From: Thiomicrorhabdus sp. Milos-T2 | GTDB taxonomy: Bacteria > Pseudomonadota > Gammaproteobacteria > Thiomicrospirales > Thiomicrospiraceae | Assembly: GCF_000702325.1 (NCBI RefSeq) | Contig: NZ_KL370892.1 | Span: forward strand, 186,001-250,000 | Direction of reading: 5' to 3' | DNA length: 64,000 bases | Part shown: positions 20,927-29,593 of the stretch, one piece after another | Layout: every line of letters begins with the position of its first letter | Numbering within the stretch: the stretch's first letter is position 1 | The notes under the pieces: generated by a model | The model's database searches: none | What the model was told of the DNA's origin: nothing | What the model saw: the letters and a program-made list of their open reading frames with translations, nothing else | Position numbers and translations under genes: made by a program

Positions 20927-22603
20927 TTACTCTCCCCACAAAATAGATTCAGGCGTGCCGATTAAGAAAAACTGCAACACGGGATAACCATAACTAGCGA
21001 TAAGATAAAAGAACATTGCCCAGTTCCAAAAAGTCAGGCTATTGAGTAAGTTTGGCACTTTGAAAGGCTGATGAATCGCTTCAGCGTATTCAACCTCACG
21101 CTCAGCGCCATCTGCAACACGCCCTGACATGGTTGAGCGAATCAATAAATACACAAACAGTAAGCCAGAAAACAGCAATGTTAGGGCCCCTGCATTCATA
21201 ATCAACATTGAAAAGTCCCAAGAAGCCACTAACTCTGGCGCTTGTTGATAAGCCTGCAAAGTATCAACTCGGCGAGGTTGTCCAATAATACCTAAATAAT
21301 GCCAAGGTATGGTTGTCACCCACATGCCGATAAACCATGCCCATAACTGAACTCGAGCCATTCTAGGTGAGAAAAGGTGACGACCTGTAATTTTAGGCCA
21401 TAACCAATAGGCGGCTGCAAAATACATAATGACCGTTGTTCCACCATAAATCAGGTGAAAATGACCTGGAATCCATTGTGTATTGTGGATTAAGCTATCT
21501 AAAGCATATGAAGCGTTGATCACACCACCCCAACCACCAACAGTCAGCATAAGTAATGATAAACAACCCGCTAAAACAACTGGATTTTTGCAATCCATTG
21601 CTTTAATCCAACCAAATAAACCTTTACCGCCGCGTAATCTGCCTGCAATTTCCATTGAGGCAATCACTGTAAAACCTGTCAATAGTGTCGGGGCTGCAAC
21701 CAAGAAAGTCCCGAACATGTGCAATAATTTCCAGCCATCTGCTTGCATTGGATCCATATACAAATGGTGAAAACCAATCGGCACTGAGAAGATAAACAAC
21801 ATGACAAAAGCAACACGCGCCATCTCATCAGAAAATAATTTTCCACCCGCTTCTTTGGGCAGGATTGAATACATGACTAAATAAGCAGGGAATAACCAAA
21901 AATAAACAATCGCGTGCAAAGTTCCAGAGAAAAGGGTTCGCGCTAAACCAGGGTCTAAAGTGTCATTAAATCCAAGCGCAGCAGGGATTAATTGAAAAAC
22001 AACTTCTGAAGCCACCCATGCAGAGGTCCATAACCAAAGTAATGCGTTCATTACGGTACCAAACATAATGACGGGAACAGGCTTACCTGGGTTTTGTTTT
22101 TTCCAAAGCACCATTTGGACAATCATATCGACCGCCCAGAACCATGAGCCAACAACTAACAATGCCGCCCCAATATAGAATGTAGCATGCGCCATTTCAG
22201 GTGGATAAAACGTATATAAAACTGAGGCGTTACCAGTCAAAAGCGGAACCGCGGCTAAAGCAACACCAAATGTCGCAACACCAAAGCCTGTCCACGCAAA
22301 TTTTGGAGACCATAGTTTCATTTTTAAAGAGTGAATTGCCGTATGATAACCAAAGCCCATAATAAAAAAGGTACTAAGTACATAAGCCATCAACACCCCG
22401 TGCGAGGAGGTTGAAGCATAATAGACGGCTGCGTTATCAATCGCTGGAAAAAGCCCACTACGCTCTAGTACTTGATAAGCCCCCATAGGAAGCGCTAAAG
22501 CAAATGCCGCAAAGGCGACGAAAAAGTTCCAAAACGCTAATTTATTACCGGTATTAACCGTATCCGTTGAAATTTCATTTGCCGTATTTTGAGAGATTGC
22601 CAT
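20927..22603 (-). CDS. ba3-like haem-copper oxidase subunit I
   Basis: 558-residue polytopic protein, the catalytic subunit of a B-type haem-copper oxidase. The active-site helix is HAIVYFWLFPAYLV (CuB His and crosslinked Tyr), followed by the second CuB His pair in GFHHLYMDP and the haem ligands around IPGHFHLIYGG. About 13 hydrophobic segments are seen. The sequence is closer to the ba3/B family than to A-type aa3 or cbb3. It is encoded between subunit II and the dihaem cytochrome. Adjacent haem A synthesis genes and copper chaperones fit. Confidence 0.93.
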   Translation of the reverse strand: MAISQNTANEISTDTVNTGNKLAFWNFFVAFAAFALALPMGAYQVLERSGLFPAIDNAAVYYASTSSHGVLMAYVLSTFFIMGFGYHTAIHSLKMKLWSPKFAWTGFGVATFGVALAAVPLLTGNASVLYTFYPPEMAHATFYIGAALLVVGSWFWAVDMIVQMVLWKKQNPGKPVPVIMFGTVMNALLWLWTSAWVASEVVFQLIPAALGFNDTLDPGLARTLFSGTLHAIVYFWLFPAYLVMYSILPKEAGGKLFSDEMARVAFVMLFIFSVPIGFHHLYMDPMQADGWKLLHMFGTFLVAAPTLLTGFTVIASMEIAGRLRGGKGLFGWIKAMDCKNPVVLAGCLSLLMLTVGGWGGVINASYALDSLIHNTQWIPGHFHLIYGGTTVIMYFAAAYWLWPKITGRHLFSPRMARVQLWAWFIGMWVTTIPWHYLGIIGQPRRVDTLQAYQQAPELVASWDFSMLIMNAGALTLLFSGLLFVYLLIRSTMSGRVADGAEREVEYAEAIHQPFKVPNLLNSLTFWNWAMFFYLIASYGYPVLQFFLIGTPESILWGE

Positions 22604-22605
22604 GG

Positions 22606-23136
22606 TTATTTAACTCCCATTTTTGGTTTAAATTGATCCTTAGGAACAATATGAATCATACCGTACATGTAAGCATGTCCTTGTCCACAATATTCATGAC
22701 AAATAAGAGGAAAATCCCCTTCCTTGGTAAAATTTGTGGTAATTTCTGAAACATAGCCAGGAACGATCATCACGTTTAAGTTACTGAATGGCGCAAGCAC
22801 ACCATGCAACACATCAAAACTGGCCATACGGAATTTAATGGGAGTATTAACAGGTACGTCTACATGCAATGGATAAAAGCCATAACGTGCCGCAACCATT
22901 GTTACCGTTATATTTCCTTGAGCATCTTGTTTAACACCCAAGTTTTTTTCCATAAACTCGCCACCGCCAACACCACTAGCCAGATGAAGTTTAGAAGAAT
23001 CAATCACCTCAACGTTACTAGGCGGGCTCACATCATCGACAGCCGCATAATAGACAATAACTGCCCAGGTAATAATTAAAATCCCCCCAATAACGCTAAT
23101 CCAACGTTTCTCAAGAGGGTCAATATGTATAGACAT
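22606..23136 (-). CDS. ba3-like oxidase subunit II (CuA)
   Basis: 176 residues from the chosen start: one N-terminal membrane helix (VIGGILIITWAVIVYYAA) and a periplasmic cupredoxin domain. The CuA ligand motif CHEYCGQGHAYMYGM has the two Cys, His and Met in the required spacing. A start 18 bases upstream (TTG, 23154) is possible, but the ATG at 23136 has AGGAGT at an ideal distance. The single-helix, short form is typical of ba3-type oxidases. It is separated by two bases from subunit I. Confidence 0.94.
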   Translation of the reverse strand: MSIHIDPLEKRWISVIGGILIITWAVIVYYAAVDDVSPPSNVEVIDSSKLHLASGVGGGEFMEKNLGVKQDAQGNITVTMVAARYGFYPLHVDVPVNTPIKFRMASFDVLHGVLAPFSNLNVMIVPGYVSEITTNFTKEGDFPLICHEYCGQGHAYMYGMIHIVPKDQFKPKMGVK

Positions 23137-23160
23137 TTTACTGACTCCTAACAATCTTCT

Positions 23161-23313
23161 TTAATGGGTTAAGCCACGTGGAATATAAAGACCAAACCAA
23201 AAATAAAGCCAACCAGCGACAAACAGCACGGCATAAATCGCAAGAATAGCCCAGGTACCACGGGGTGAAGATTCTAAAATCTTCTTTTTCTCTTCATCGG
23301 TTAATTGATCCAT
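23161..23313 (-). CDS. Oxidase small subunit (subunit IIa-like, 50 residues)
   Basis: A 50-residue reading frame directly upstream of subunit II, starting MDQLTDEEKKKILESSPRG, followed by one hydrophobic helix (WAILAIYAVLFVAGWLYFWF) and a short tail ending GLTH. AGGAG lies 8 bases before the ATG. Single-helix polypeptides of this size upstream of subunit II are known in B-type oxidases (subunit IIa, CbaD), so this is probably the first gene of the oxidase operon. The assignment rests on size, topology and position rather than a sequence motif. Confidence 0.8.
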   Translation of the reverse strand: MDQLTDEEKKKILESSPRGTWAILAIYAVLFVAGWLYFWFGLYIPRGLTH

Positions 23314-23991
23314 ATTACAAATCTCCTAATTTCCACAAAGGAAGAAAACCAAAACAAGTTAAACGACTCTTTTAACTCTCTAATCCCCTTATTCATAAAA
23401 ATGATATCAAGGAGCCTAGGAACTGAAACAAAACGTTGCACAAGATTAATGTACATACAGAACGCTCAAAAAGATTTTTTTAACTCACTTATGTTTATCA
23501 CTTCCTTTTTATATAAAAACACACTTACTTTAAAATAATTAAAAGCCTAAATTAAAAGTCTTGATAAACCATCTCAAACTTTCAACAATGAATTTTTCTC
23601 CATTGAGCAGACATAGGATAGTCTTATAAAATTCTAGTAATTATTAAGCAATGCTTTAGTAATCATTCCTTAATTCTAACAAATACCTGGCAAACCAACG
23701 CATTTTATTTTTAAAAAAATTAATTTTATAATTTTGTTTTTAAAAAACTACAGATTCGACAATTAATTCATTATTAATTCATTATTAATTAACAAAAAAA
23801 TGTTTTAATAATTACATTAATATATTATTTACTGAGAATTTTATGTCTACCCAAACGATATTTGTAGTATAAAATTCAGTACCATGATTTGTTGTTTTGT
23901 TAAATCAATTAATTTCTAGAGATTTAGTTTATACAAATATGGTCAAATTACGTGCCTTTTTAAAGGTACATCTAATTTATGAGGAATAAAG
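23314..23991. other. AT-rich divergent intergenic region
   Basis: 678 bp between the leftward oxidase operon and the rightward fccAB genes. It is very AT-rich, with A/T runs between 23700 and 23830 including the direct repeat TTAATTCATTATTAATTCAT. It presumably holds both promoters. I find no convincing gene: the open frame at 23305-23538 overlaps the oxidase start region and looks like chance. No clear operator was identified. Confidence 0.6.
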
Positions 23992-24444
23992 ATGAAAAGA
24001 TATATTTTCCCATTTGCATTGGCTGTATTTATTATCTCCGGACTTCACAGTGGTCTAACTTTAGCAGATTCAAGTCCTTACGCATCCATGACTGGAGGTA
24101 TTTCGCTAGACGAAAGTCATGCTTTGGCAGAAAAATACCCGGCAACAGCTTGGAATTTAGCCAACACTTGTTCTGGGTGCCATGGCACATATGGCGCCGA
24201 GTTTAATGAAATCATTCCTCCTATAGCGGGCATCAATCGTGAAAAATTCATCTCTATAATGCAAAAATATAAAAAAGAAGATAACAATAACTTTGTTGTG
24301 ATGGGAATTGTCACTAAACCCTTAACGGATAAAGAAATCGAATTAATGGCGGATTATTTTGCCGCACAAAAACCCGTTCAATGGACCAAAGAAAACTGGC
24401 GTGATGACGTTGTTAATCCAGTTGCTGAAAAAGGGAAGGAGTAA
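23992..24444 (+). CDS. fccA: Flavocytochrome c sulfide dehydrogenase, cytochrome subunit
   Basis: 150-residue exported monohaem c-type cytochrome with a signal peptide (FPFALAVFIISGLHSGLTLA) and one CxxCH site in NTCSGCHGTYG. A distal methionine is in VVMGIVTKPLTDKE. It lies five bases before the FccB-type flavoprotein, and the pair forms the periplasmic sulfide:cytochrome c oxidoreductase of sulfur oxidisers, passing electrons from sulfide to cytochrome c. The monohaem form matches the shorter FccA type; some FccA are dihaem. A GAGGAATAAAG RBS precedes the start. Confidence 0.88.
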   Translation: MKRYIFPFALAVFIISGLHSGLTLADSSPYASMTGGISLDESHALAEKYPATAWNLANTCSGCHGTYGAEFNEIIPPIAGINREKFISIMQKYKKEDNNNFVVMGIVTKPLTDKEIELMADYFAAQKPVQWTKENWRDDVVNPVAEKGKE

Positions 24445-24449
24445 ACAAG

Positions 24450-25796
24450 ATGTCAAATACTAAATTCACTCAACAGGTTTTAAATTCTTCTCAAAAAAAA
24501 TCTGGATTATCACGTCGTCATTTTTTAAAAAACACTACTGCTGGACTTGCTGGATTAGGTTTTTGGGGCGCATCAAGTAGGGCTTTTTCAAAAAATGCCG
24601 CACACATCGTAATAATAGGTGGTGGTATCGGTGGTGCGGCGGCTGCAAAATATATGAGACTGCTAAATGCAGACGTCAAGATCACCGTTATTGAGCCAAA
24701 TACCCAATATATTTTCTGCCCTGGCAGTAATGAAGTGTTACCAGGATGGGAAACGTTAGAAGAATTAACGGTAACATATACCACTCTGAAAACACGCTAT
24801 AGCGTTAATGTCGTGCAAGACAAAGCAACGGACATCGATTATACCAATAAGCGCGTTAAAACCGCGAAAGGAGAGGTCATCTCCTATGACAAATTGATAG
24901 TTTCACCAGGCCCAACATTAGACTATGAAGCGATTGATGGATTCAATAAATCCTTGGCGGAAGGAGAATTTCCATCGGCTTGGCACGCAGGTGCTCAAAC
25001 CCTAAAACTTCGTGAGCAGGTACTGTCAATGAAGCAAGGTGGAACTGTTCTCATTTCTTCACCAAAAGATCCTTACCGCTGTCCTCCTGCACCTTATGAG
25101 CGTGCATCGTTTATTTTAACCATGCTTAAAGAGCACAATCCCACAGGTAAAGTTGTTATCTTGGATTCTAAAGACAGCTTTATTTTTGAAAATGTTTATC
25201 CTTATTATTGGAAAGAGCATTTTGGTTACGGCACAAACAATAGCATGATTGAATGGGTATCAAAATCTGACGGCGGTGACGTTATTAAATTAGACGCCAC
25301 AAATCATTCTGTCATCACAGCAAATGGTACCGTTCATAAAGGAGATGTTATTAACATCATCCCTCCTGAAAAAGCTGGTCAATTTGCATTACAAAATGAC
25401 TTAGCTGAGGGAGACTGGTGTCCTGTTAATTTCCGTGATTTCACATCAACAAAATTCACGGATGTGCATGTCATTGGTGACTCTATTGATGGTGATCCAA
25501 TGCCTAAAACAGGATATATTGCAAGCAACCAAGCTAAAGTGGTAGTACAAGCGATTAATGATGAATTACATGGTCGCGAAATTGCGAATCCGTTTATCAT
25601 TAATGACTGTGTTGCCATGGCAAGCAAAGACTTTGGAATGGTTCTAACAGAAACCTTCCGTTTTGCCGGTGACGGTAAACGTTTAGAAGAACGTTACAAT
25701 ATTCCTGGCGCCACAAATGACCCTGCTCGCCAGGTCATTCTTCAAAAAGTAGCTGAAAATTGGCAGCGTTCATTCCGTAAAGACATCTTTAGTTAA
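24450..25796 (+). CDS. fccB: Flavocytochrome c sulfide dehydrogenase, FAD subunit
   Basis: 448-residue periplasmic flavoprotein exported by Tat: LSRRHFLKNTTAGLAGLGF is a twin-arginine signal. A dinucleotide-binding motif (IVIIGGGIGGAAAAKYMRLL) follows. Redox cysteines appear in KDPYRCPPAPYERA and AEGDWCPVNF, matching the active-site disulfide of FCSD, and the C-terminal region (TDVHVIGDSIDGDPMPKTGY) is the FCSD flavin domain. With FccA it oxidises sulfide to sulfur or polysulfide in the periplasm. This is the strongest indication that the organism oxidises reduced sulfur. Confidence 0.93.
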   Translation: MSNTKFTQQVLNSSQKKSGLSRRHFLKNTTAGLAGLGFWGASSRAFSKNAAHIVIIGGGIGGAAAAKYMRLLNADVKITVIEPNTQYIFCPGSNEVLPGWETLEELTVTYTTLKTRYSVNVVQDKATDIDYTNKRVKTAKGEVISYDKLIVSPGPTLDYEAIDGFNKSLAEGEFPSAWHAGAQTLKLREQVLSMKQGGTVLISSPKDPYRCPPAPYERASFILTMLKEHNPTGKVVILDSKDSFIFENVYPYYWKEHFGYGTNNSMIEWVSKSDGGDVIKLDATNHSVITANGTVHKGDVINIIPPEKAGQFALQNDLAEGDWCPVNFRDFTSTKFTDVHVIGDSIDGDPMPKTGYIASNQAKVVVQAINDELHGREIANPFIINDCVAMASKDFGMVLTETFRFAGDGKRLEERYNIPGATNDPARQVILQKVAENWQRSFRKDIFS

Positions 25797-26080
25797 CCAA
25801 ACTAAAAGAATGCCTAGAAGAATTCTGAAAATTAATAGGTGACTAACCAAATAAAGCCTTTAAAAGACCAAGGGACTCATCTAAAACGCTTATCATGTTG
25901 CTTTGAATAGCTATATACTAACTATATGCTAAACGTTTTTAAAGAGGTTAGTCATCGTTATCCACTTGTCGTTCAACGACTAAAATTTCACTAATTTTAA
26001 TTGACCGCGTCTAGCAAGCTTAGCTGAAAACATCCAAATACTTAAACGCATTTTAATACAATATAGGTTTGAGGCATTCC

Positions 26081-27181
26081 ATGGCATCTCGCATACATAG
26101 TCACGACTCACCATCCAATGCTCACCCTTTAGATACAGAGAAACTTGAATCTAATAATGAAACGATAGAAAATTCTTTAGAAATGGAAGAACAAAACCTT
26201 TCTAAAAATCAAGAAGTTATTTCTAGAATACGCGCAGTATATGAACTAGGTAAACCAAAAGTAGTCTACCTCATCATGTTTACCGCCGTGGTAGGCATGA
26301 TTTTAGCTTTATCAGAACCCTTGACACTTCAAAATGTGGTTCAGATGGCTTGGGCGACTCTAGGTATCGGTTTAGTTTCTGCCTCTGGGGCGGCAGTTAA
26401 CCACATTATTGACCATAAAGTAGACGAAAAAATGGCTCGTACCGAAGGTCGTCCTCTCCCAACGGGGCGAGTCAGTATTTTATTTGCGATTTTTGTGGCG
26501 ATAACATGGTTAGTCTCAGGGGAAGCTATTTTACTTTGGCAAACCAATTTTCTAACCGCCCTGCTGACATTAATATCTATGTTTGGCTATGCATTTGTCT
26601 ATACCGTTTTTTTAAAACACACAACCCCTATGAATATTGTTTGGGGCGGGGCGGCGGGTGCAATGCCGCCTCTTTTGGGCTGGGTTGCGATGACGGGGCA
26701 AGTTTCTATTGAAGCCATCGTCTTATTTTTAATCATTTTCTTGTGGACCCCACCACATTTTTGGCCCTTGGCAATTTACCGCGTAGAAGAATATCGAAAA
26801 ACCCCCTACCCAATGCTACCGGTGACACATGGGATTCCATATACAAAAAATAGAATTGTTTTTTATACGGTCTTAATGTTCTTGATTACGTTGTTGCCTG
26901 CTTTTATTGGTATGAGTGGTCTAGCTTATTTTTTATCGGCACTTGGTTTAAATGTACTCTTTGCTTTTTATGTTTATCGTCTTTATTTTAATCAAGATGC
27001 CAAAGCGGATATTAAATTATTCGCTTATTCCATTATCTATTTAATGCTGATTTTTGCCTCTCTCTTAGGCGATCATTTTATAGATCATCAACCTAAGCTT
27101 CCAAATCTATTACCCATTAGCCAATCTGTAGCGAGTAATGATGTTCAACCTCCTTTTGTTTTAGTCAAACATTTAGGGTAA
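26081..27181 (+). CDS. cyoE: Protoheme IX farnesyltransferase (haem O synthase)
   Basis: Polytopic UbiA-superfamily prenyltransferase converting haem B to haem O. The first Asp-rich motif is NHIIDHKVDEKMARTEGRPL, and the second region includes WTPPHFWPLAIYRVEEYRKT, the CyoE/CtaB signature. The protein has about nine membrane segments and an unusual hydrophilic N-terminal extension of ~60 residues (Ser/Glu/Asn-rich) before them. The start at 26081 is chosen because GAGG precedes it at the right distance; a TTG at 26069 is the only longer option. It forms an operon with the PepSY protein and ctaA. Confidence 0.94.
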   Translation: MASRIHSHDSPSNAHPLDTEKLESNNETIENSLEMEEQNLSKNQEVISRIRAVYELGKPKVVYLIMFTAVVGMILALSEPLTLQNVVQMAWATLGIGLVSASGAAVNHIIDHKVDEKMARTEGRPLPTGRVSILFAIFVAITWLVSGEAILLWQTNFLTALLTLISMFGYAFVYTVFLKHTTPMNIVWGGAAGAMPPLLGWVAMTGQVSIEAIVLFLIIFLWTPPHFWPLAIYRVEEYRKTPYPMLPVTHGIPYTKNRIVFYTVLMFLITLLPAFIGMSGLAYFLSALGLNVLFAFYVYRLYFNQDAKADIKLFAYSIIYLMLIFASLLGDHFIDHQPKLPNLLPISQSVASNDVQPPFVLVKHLG

Positions 27182-27191
27182 AGAGCGGCTA

Positions 27192-28298
27192 ATGAAATTG
27201 AAATGGCGCCAACTACATTTGGCATTCGCCTTTTGTTTTGCTATCCCCTTGCTCTCATTGGCTATCAGTGGAGCTGGCCTTTCTTTTTCCAATGAAATTG
27301 ATCGTGCATTCAACCCAGACTTGCGTAACTGCGCACCTAGCCCAGGGAAAAATGCGCTTTCTTTAGATCAATTGATGACGCATATTTGGCAAGCATTACC
27401 TGCTGATAATCAGACCAGATTAGAAACCTTGTTTCCTGCAAGAACCCCGTTTGATACAACACGAGTTGATTATATCAATGCAGAAAACCAGCTGATTCAA
27501 GCCTTTTTCAATCCATACTCTGGCAAACTATTGGGAAAAAGACCCGCTAATGAAACATTAACGTCTTTTCTCACTCAATGGCATTATGACCTTTGGTCGC
27601 CCGTTTGGATGCATTGGCTTTTTGTTATCTCCTCTGTGGGTTTAATGGTTTTAATTTTGTCAGGTTTACCCAACTTTTTAAAAAAACCGAAACTCCTGCA
27701 CGCGAAAGTGGGCATTATTTTTTTTGGTATTTGGGGCATTATCACAATAAGCGCCCTTCTAATCAGTGTTTGGTCTAATGGTTTTTCTGCCCGGATTGCC
27801 TTAAACGCGAATGATTTAAAACCGACTCTTTTAAAATCACATTCACCCATTACTAAAAATACCCTCTCAGCCATTAGCAACTTGACACTTCCTTTGCCTT
27901 TACGCCCGTTAGAAACCAAAAATAATGTCTCGCTTTGCCCTAAAGAACAAGGAATTGCTAAGTTAAAATTGAATAGCATTTGGCAAGGTCAATCTGCAAT
28001 AGAGGCCGTATGTCAATCCAATGAAGATTATGGTGTCGTCTTTCAAACCCGATGGGCTTTACCTATTTTAAATAACCAAGTTCAAATGAATCAAAAAAGC
28101 CCTATCACTACAATAAACAACTTATCTACGAACACACATGGATGGTTATGGGGATTGCATTCAGGAGAGGTTTTTGGATTAATCGGTCGTATGCTTTGGA
28201 TGTGGGCATCCCTTCTGTTAATCTGGATGCTTTGGTCAGGTTTTAATCTATTTTTAATAAGGAAAACGAGTCATGTTAGAAAACCCAACAGACCCTAA
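27192..28298 (+). CDS. PepSY-associated membrane protein between cyoE and ctaA
   Basis: 368-residue inner-membrane protein with about four hydrophobic segments (FAFCFAIPLLSLAISGAGL at the N-terminus, then around residues 140, 180 and 340) and a large extracytoplasmic loop after the first, starting SFSNEIDRAFNPDLRNCAP. This layout, with HYDLWSPVWMHWLFVISS, matches the PepSY-associated TM (iron-regulated/flavoreductase-like) family. It sits 10 bp after cyoE and overlaps ctaA by 26 bp, so it is cotranscribed with haem A synthesis. Its role is unknown; haem or copper handling during oxidase assembly is a reasonable inference. Confidence 0.8.
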   Translation: MKLKWRQLHLAFAFCFAIPLLSLAISGAGLSFSNEIDRAFNPDLRNCAPSPGKNALSLDQLMTHIWQALPADNQTRLETLFPARTPFDTTRVDYINAENQLIQAFFNPYSGKLLGKRPANETLTSFLTQWHYDLWSPVWMHWLFVISSVGLMVLILSGLPNFLKKPKLLHAKVGIIFFGIWGIITISALLISVWSNGFSARIALNANDLKPTLLKSHSPITKNTLSAISNLTLPLPLRPLETKNNVSLCPKEQGIAKLKLNSIWQGQSAIEAVCQSNEDYGVVFQTRWALPILNNQVQMNQKSPITTINNLSTNTHGWLWGLHSGEVFGLIGRMLWMWASLLLIWMLWSGFNLFLIRKTSHVRKPNRP

Positions 28299-29316
28299 TC
28301 ATTTAAGTAACACTGAATTAGACGCGTTACTTCATAAAGAAAAAAAGCAATCTCGTCGCTACCGAAGAATGGCTCTTATTACAATACTGGCCGTGTTGTT
28401 TTTAATCTGGGTTGGTTCAATGGTTAGAGCTTTAGATGCGGGCATGGGCTGTCCCGATTGGCCAACGTGTTTTGGCCAAATGGTGCCGCCAACCAGTGTA
28501 AGTGAACTGCCTGCAGACTATAAAGAAATATATGCCAACAGGGGTTATGCCGAAGTCGATTTTGACCCATTTAAAACCTGGGTAGAATATCTAAACCGTT
28601 TAACTGGGACAACAATAGGCTTCTTAATTTTTCTAACCTTACTCTTCGCTTGGCCCTATCGTAAAAAAGATAAAATTGTGTGGAAGCTATCCATCGCAGC
28701 CTTTTTGTTGGTGGGCTTTAATGGATGGTTAGGTGCGGTTGTGGTTAGCTCTAATTTACACCCCGCAATCATTACGACACACATGTTGATGTCTTTATTT
28801 CTAGTGGGCGTCTTAGTTCTGGCATTAACAAGCTCGCAACGGCATCTCATCACAATAGATTCTGAAACCATTACACAGATTAAACCGTTACTTTATATCG
28901 CTATTTTTATCACATTGATTCAGGTCGTGTTAGGCACGCAAGTCCGAGAGCAAGTGGATCAAATTGCCGCACTCTCAACGCAGTATTACCAAAGAGAAGG
29001 ATGGATAGATCAATTAGGTTCAATTATAAATATTCATATCACTAATGCTATCTTGGTATTAGGGACTAATCTATTTTTAGCGCTAAAAACATTAAAAGCT
29101 TGTCAAAAACCTAGGGTTAAATTGATTGCTTATGGCTTAATGGCGAGTGTGATAATCACATTTATGATTGGTTTGATTTTATACAAATTTAATTTGCCGC
29201 ATCTTCTTCAACCTATGCACTTATTAATGGCATCAATAACCTTTAGTTTTCAGATATTTGTATTATCTTCACTTTATTATTCCAATAAACCCTCACCTTA
29301 CATAGTGGCTCAATAA
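28273..29316 (+). CDS. ctaA: Haem A synthase (COX15/CtaA)
   Basis: 347-residue, eight-helix membrane enzyme that oxidises the haem O methyl group to give haem A. The Cys pair motif GMGCPDWPTCFGQMVPP and the conserved EYLNRLTG and THMLMSLFLV histidine segments are present, typical of the alphaproteobacterial/mitochondrial COX15 type. AAGGAAA precedes the ATG, inside the end of the PepSY gene. With cyoE it implies that an A-haem oxidase is made, consistent with the ba3-like oxidase encoded upstream. Confidence 0.94.
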   Translation: MLENPTDPNHLSNTELDALLHKEKKQSRRYRRMALITILAVLFLIWVGSMVRALDAGMGCPDWPTCFGQMVPPTSVSELPADYKEIYANRGYAEVDFDPFKTWVEYLNRLTGTTIGFLIFLTLLFAWPYRKKDKIVWKLSIAAFLLVGFNGWLGAVVVSSNLHPAIITTHMLMSLFLVGVLVLALTSSQRHLITIDSETITQIKPLLYIAIFITLIQVVLGTQVREQVDQIAALSTQYYQREGWIDQLGSIINIHITNAILVLGTNLFLALKTLKACQKPRVKLIAYGLMASVIITFMIGLILYKFNLPHLLQPMHLLMASITFSFQIFVLSSLYYSNKPSPYIVAQ

Positions 29317-29416
29317 TTTTGATATCTTTATTTTGTGATTGATTCTTTATTTTTAAAAAATTAATCACGAAAACACGAAAGTAGGAAAGTTGATAGGTAA
29401 AATACAAAAACGATTT

Positions 29417-29593
29417 GAGACCTTTGCACGAGTCCGGGATGTAAGAAAAAAGTAAAAAGATTATTTAGATTTAGTCTAAAAAATACGGGTATTAGCTAGT
29501 AATAGCTAGCGCTTCGTATTGGGCGGATATTTTAGGCTAGAGATAGAGAATTAGAGCCTTATTTATACACGCATCTAATCTTGCAAAAGTCTC
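29417..29593. repeat. MITE-like dispersed element, copy D
   Basis: The clearest full copy: 177 bp, left end GAGACCTTTGCACGAGTC, right end CTTGCAAAAGTCTC (inverted). Internal features are GATTTAGTCTAAAAAATAC and the palindromic TAGCTAGTAATAGCTA. No open reading frame. The right end overlaps the TGA stop of the leftward outer-membrane protein gene. Confidence 0.75.

Noticed and set aside
23305-23538. Rightward open frame upstream of fccAB
   Set aside because: It overlaps the start of the small oxidase subunit, has no clear RBS, and its composition follows the AT-rich spacer.
25905-25960. Possible extra copy of the glucan operator upstream of cyoE (GCTATATACTAACTATATGC)
   Set aside because: The arms are spaced too far and do not reproduce TGCTATATAGCA; the gene is unrelated.
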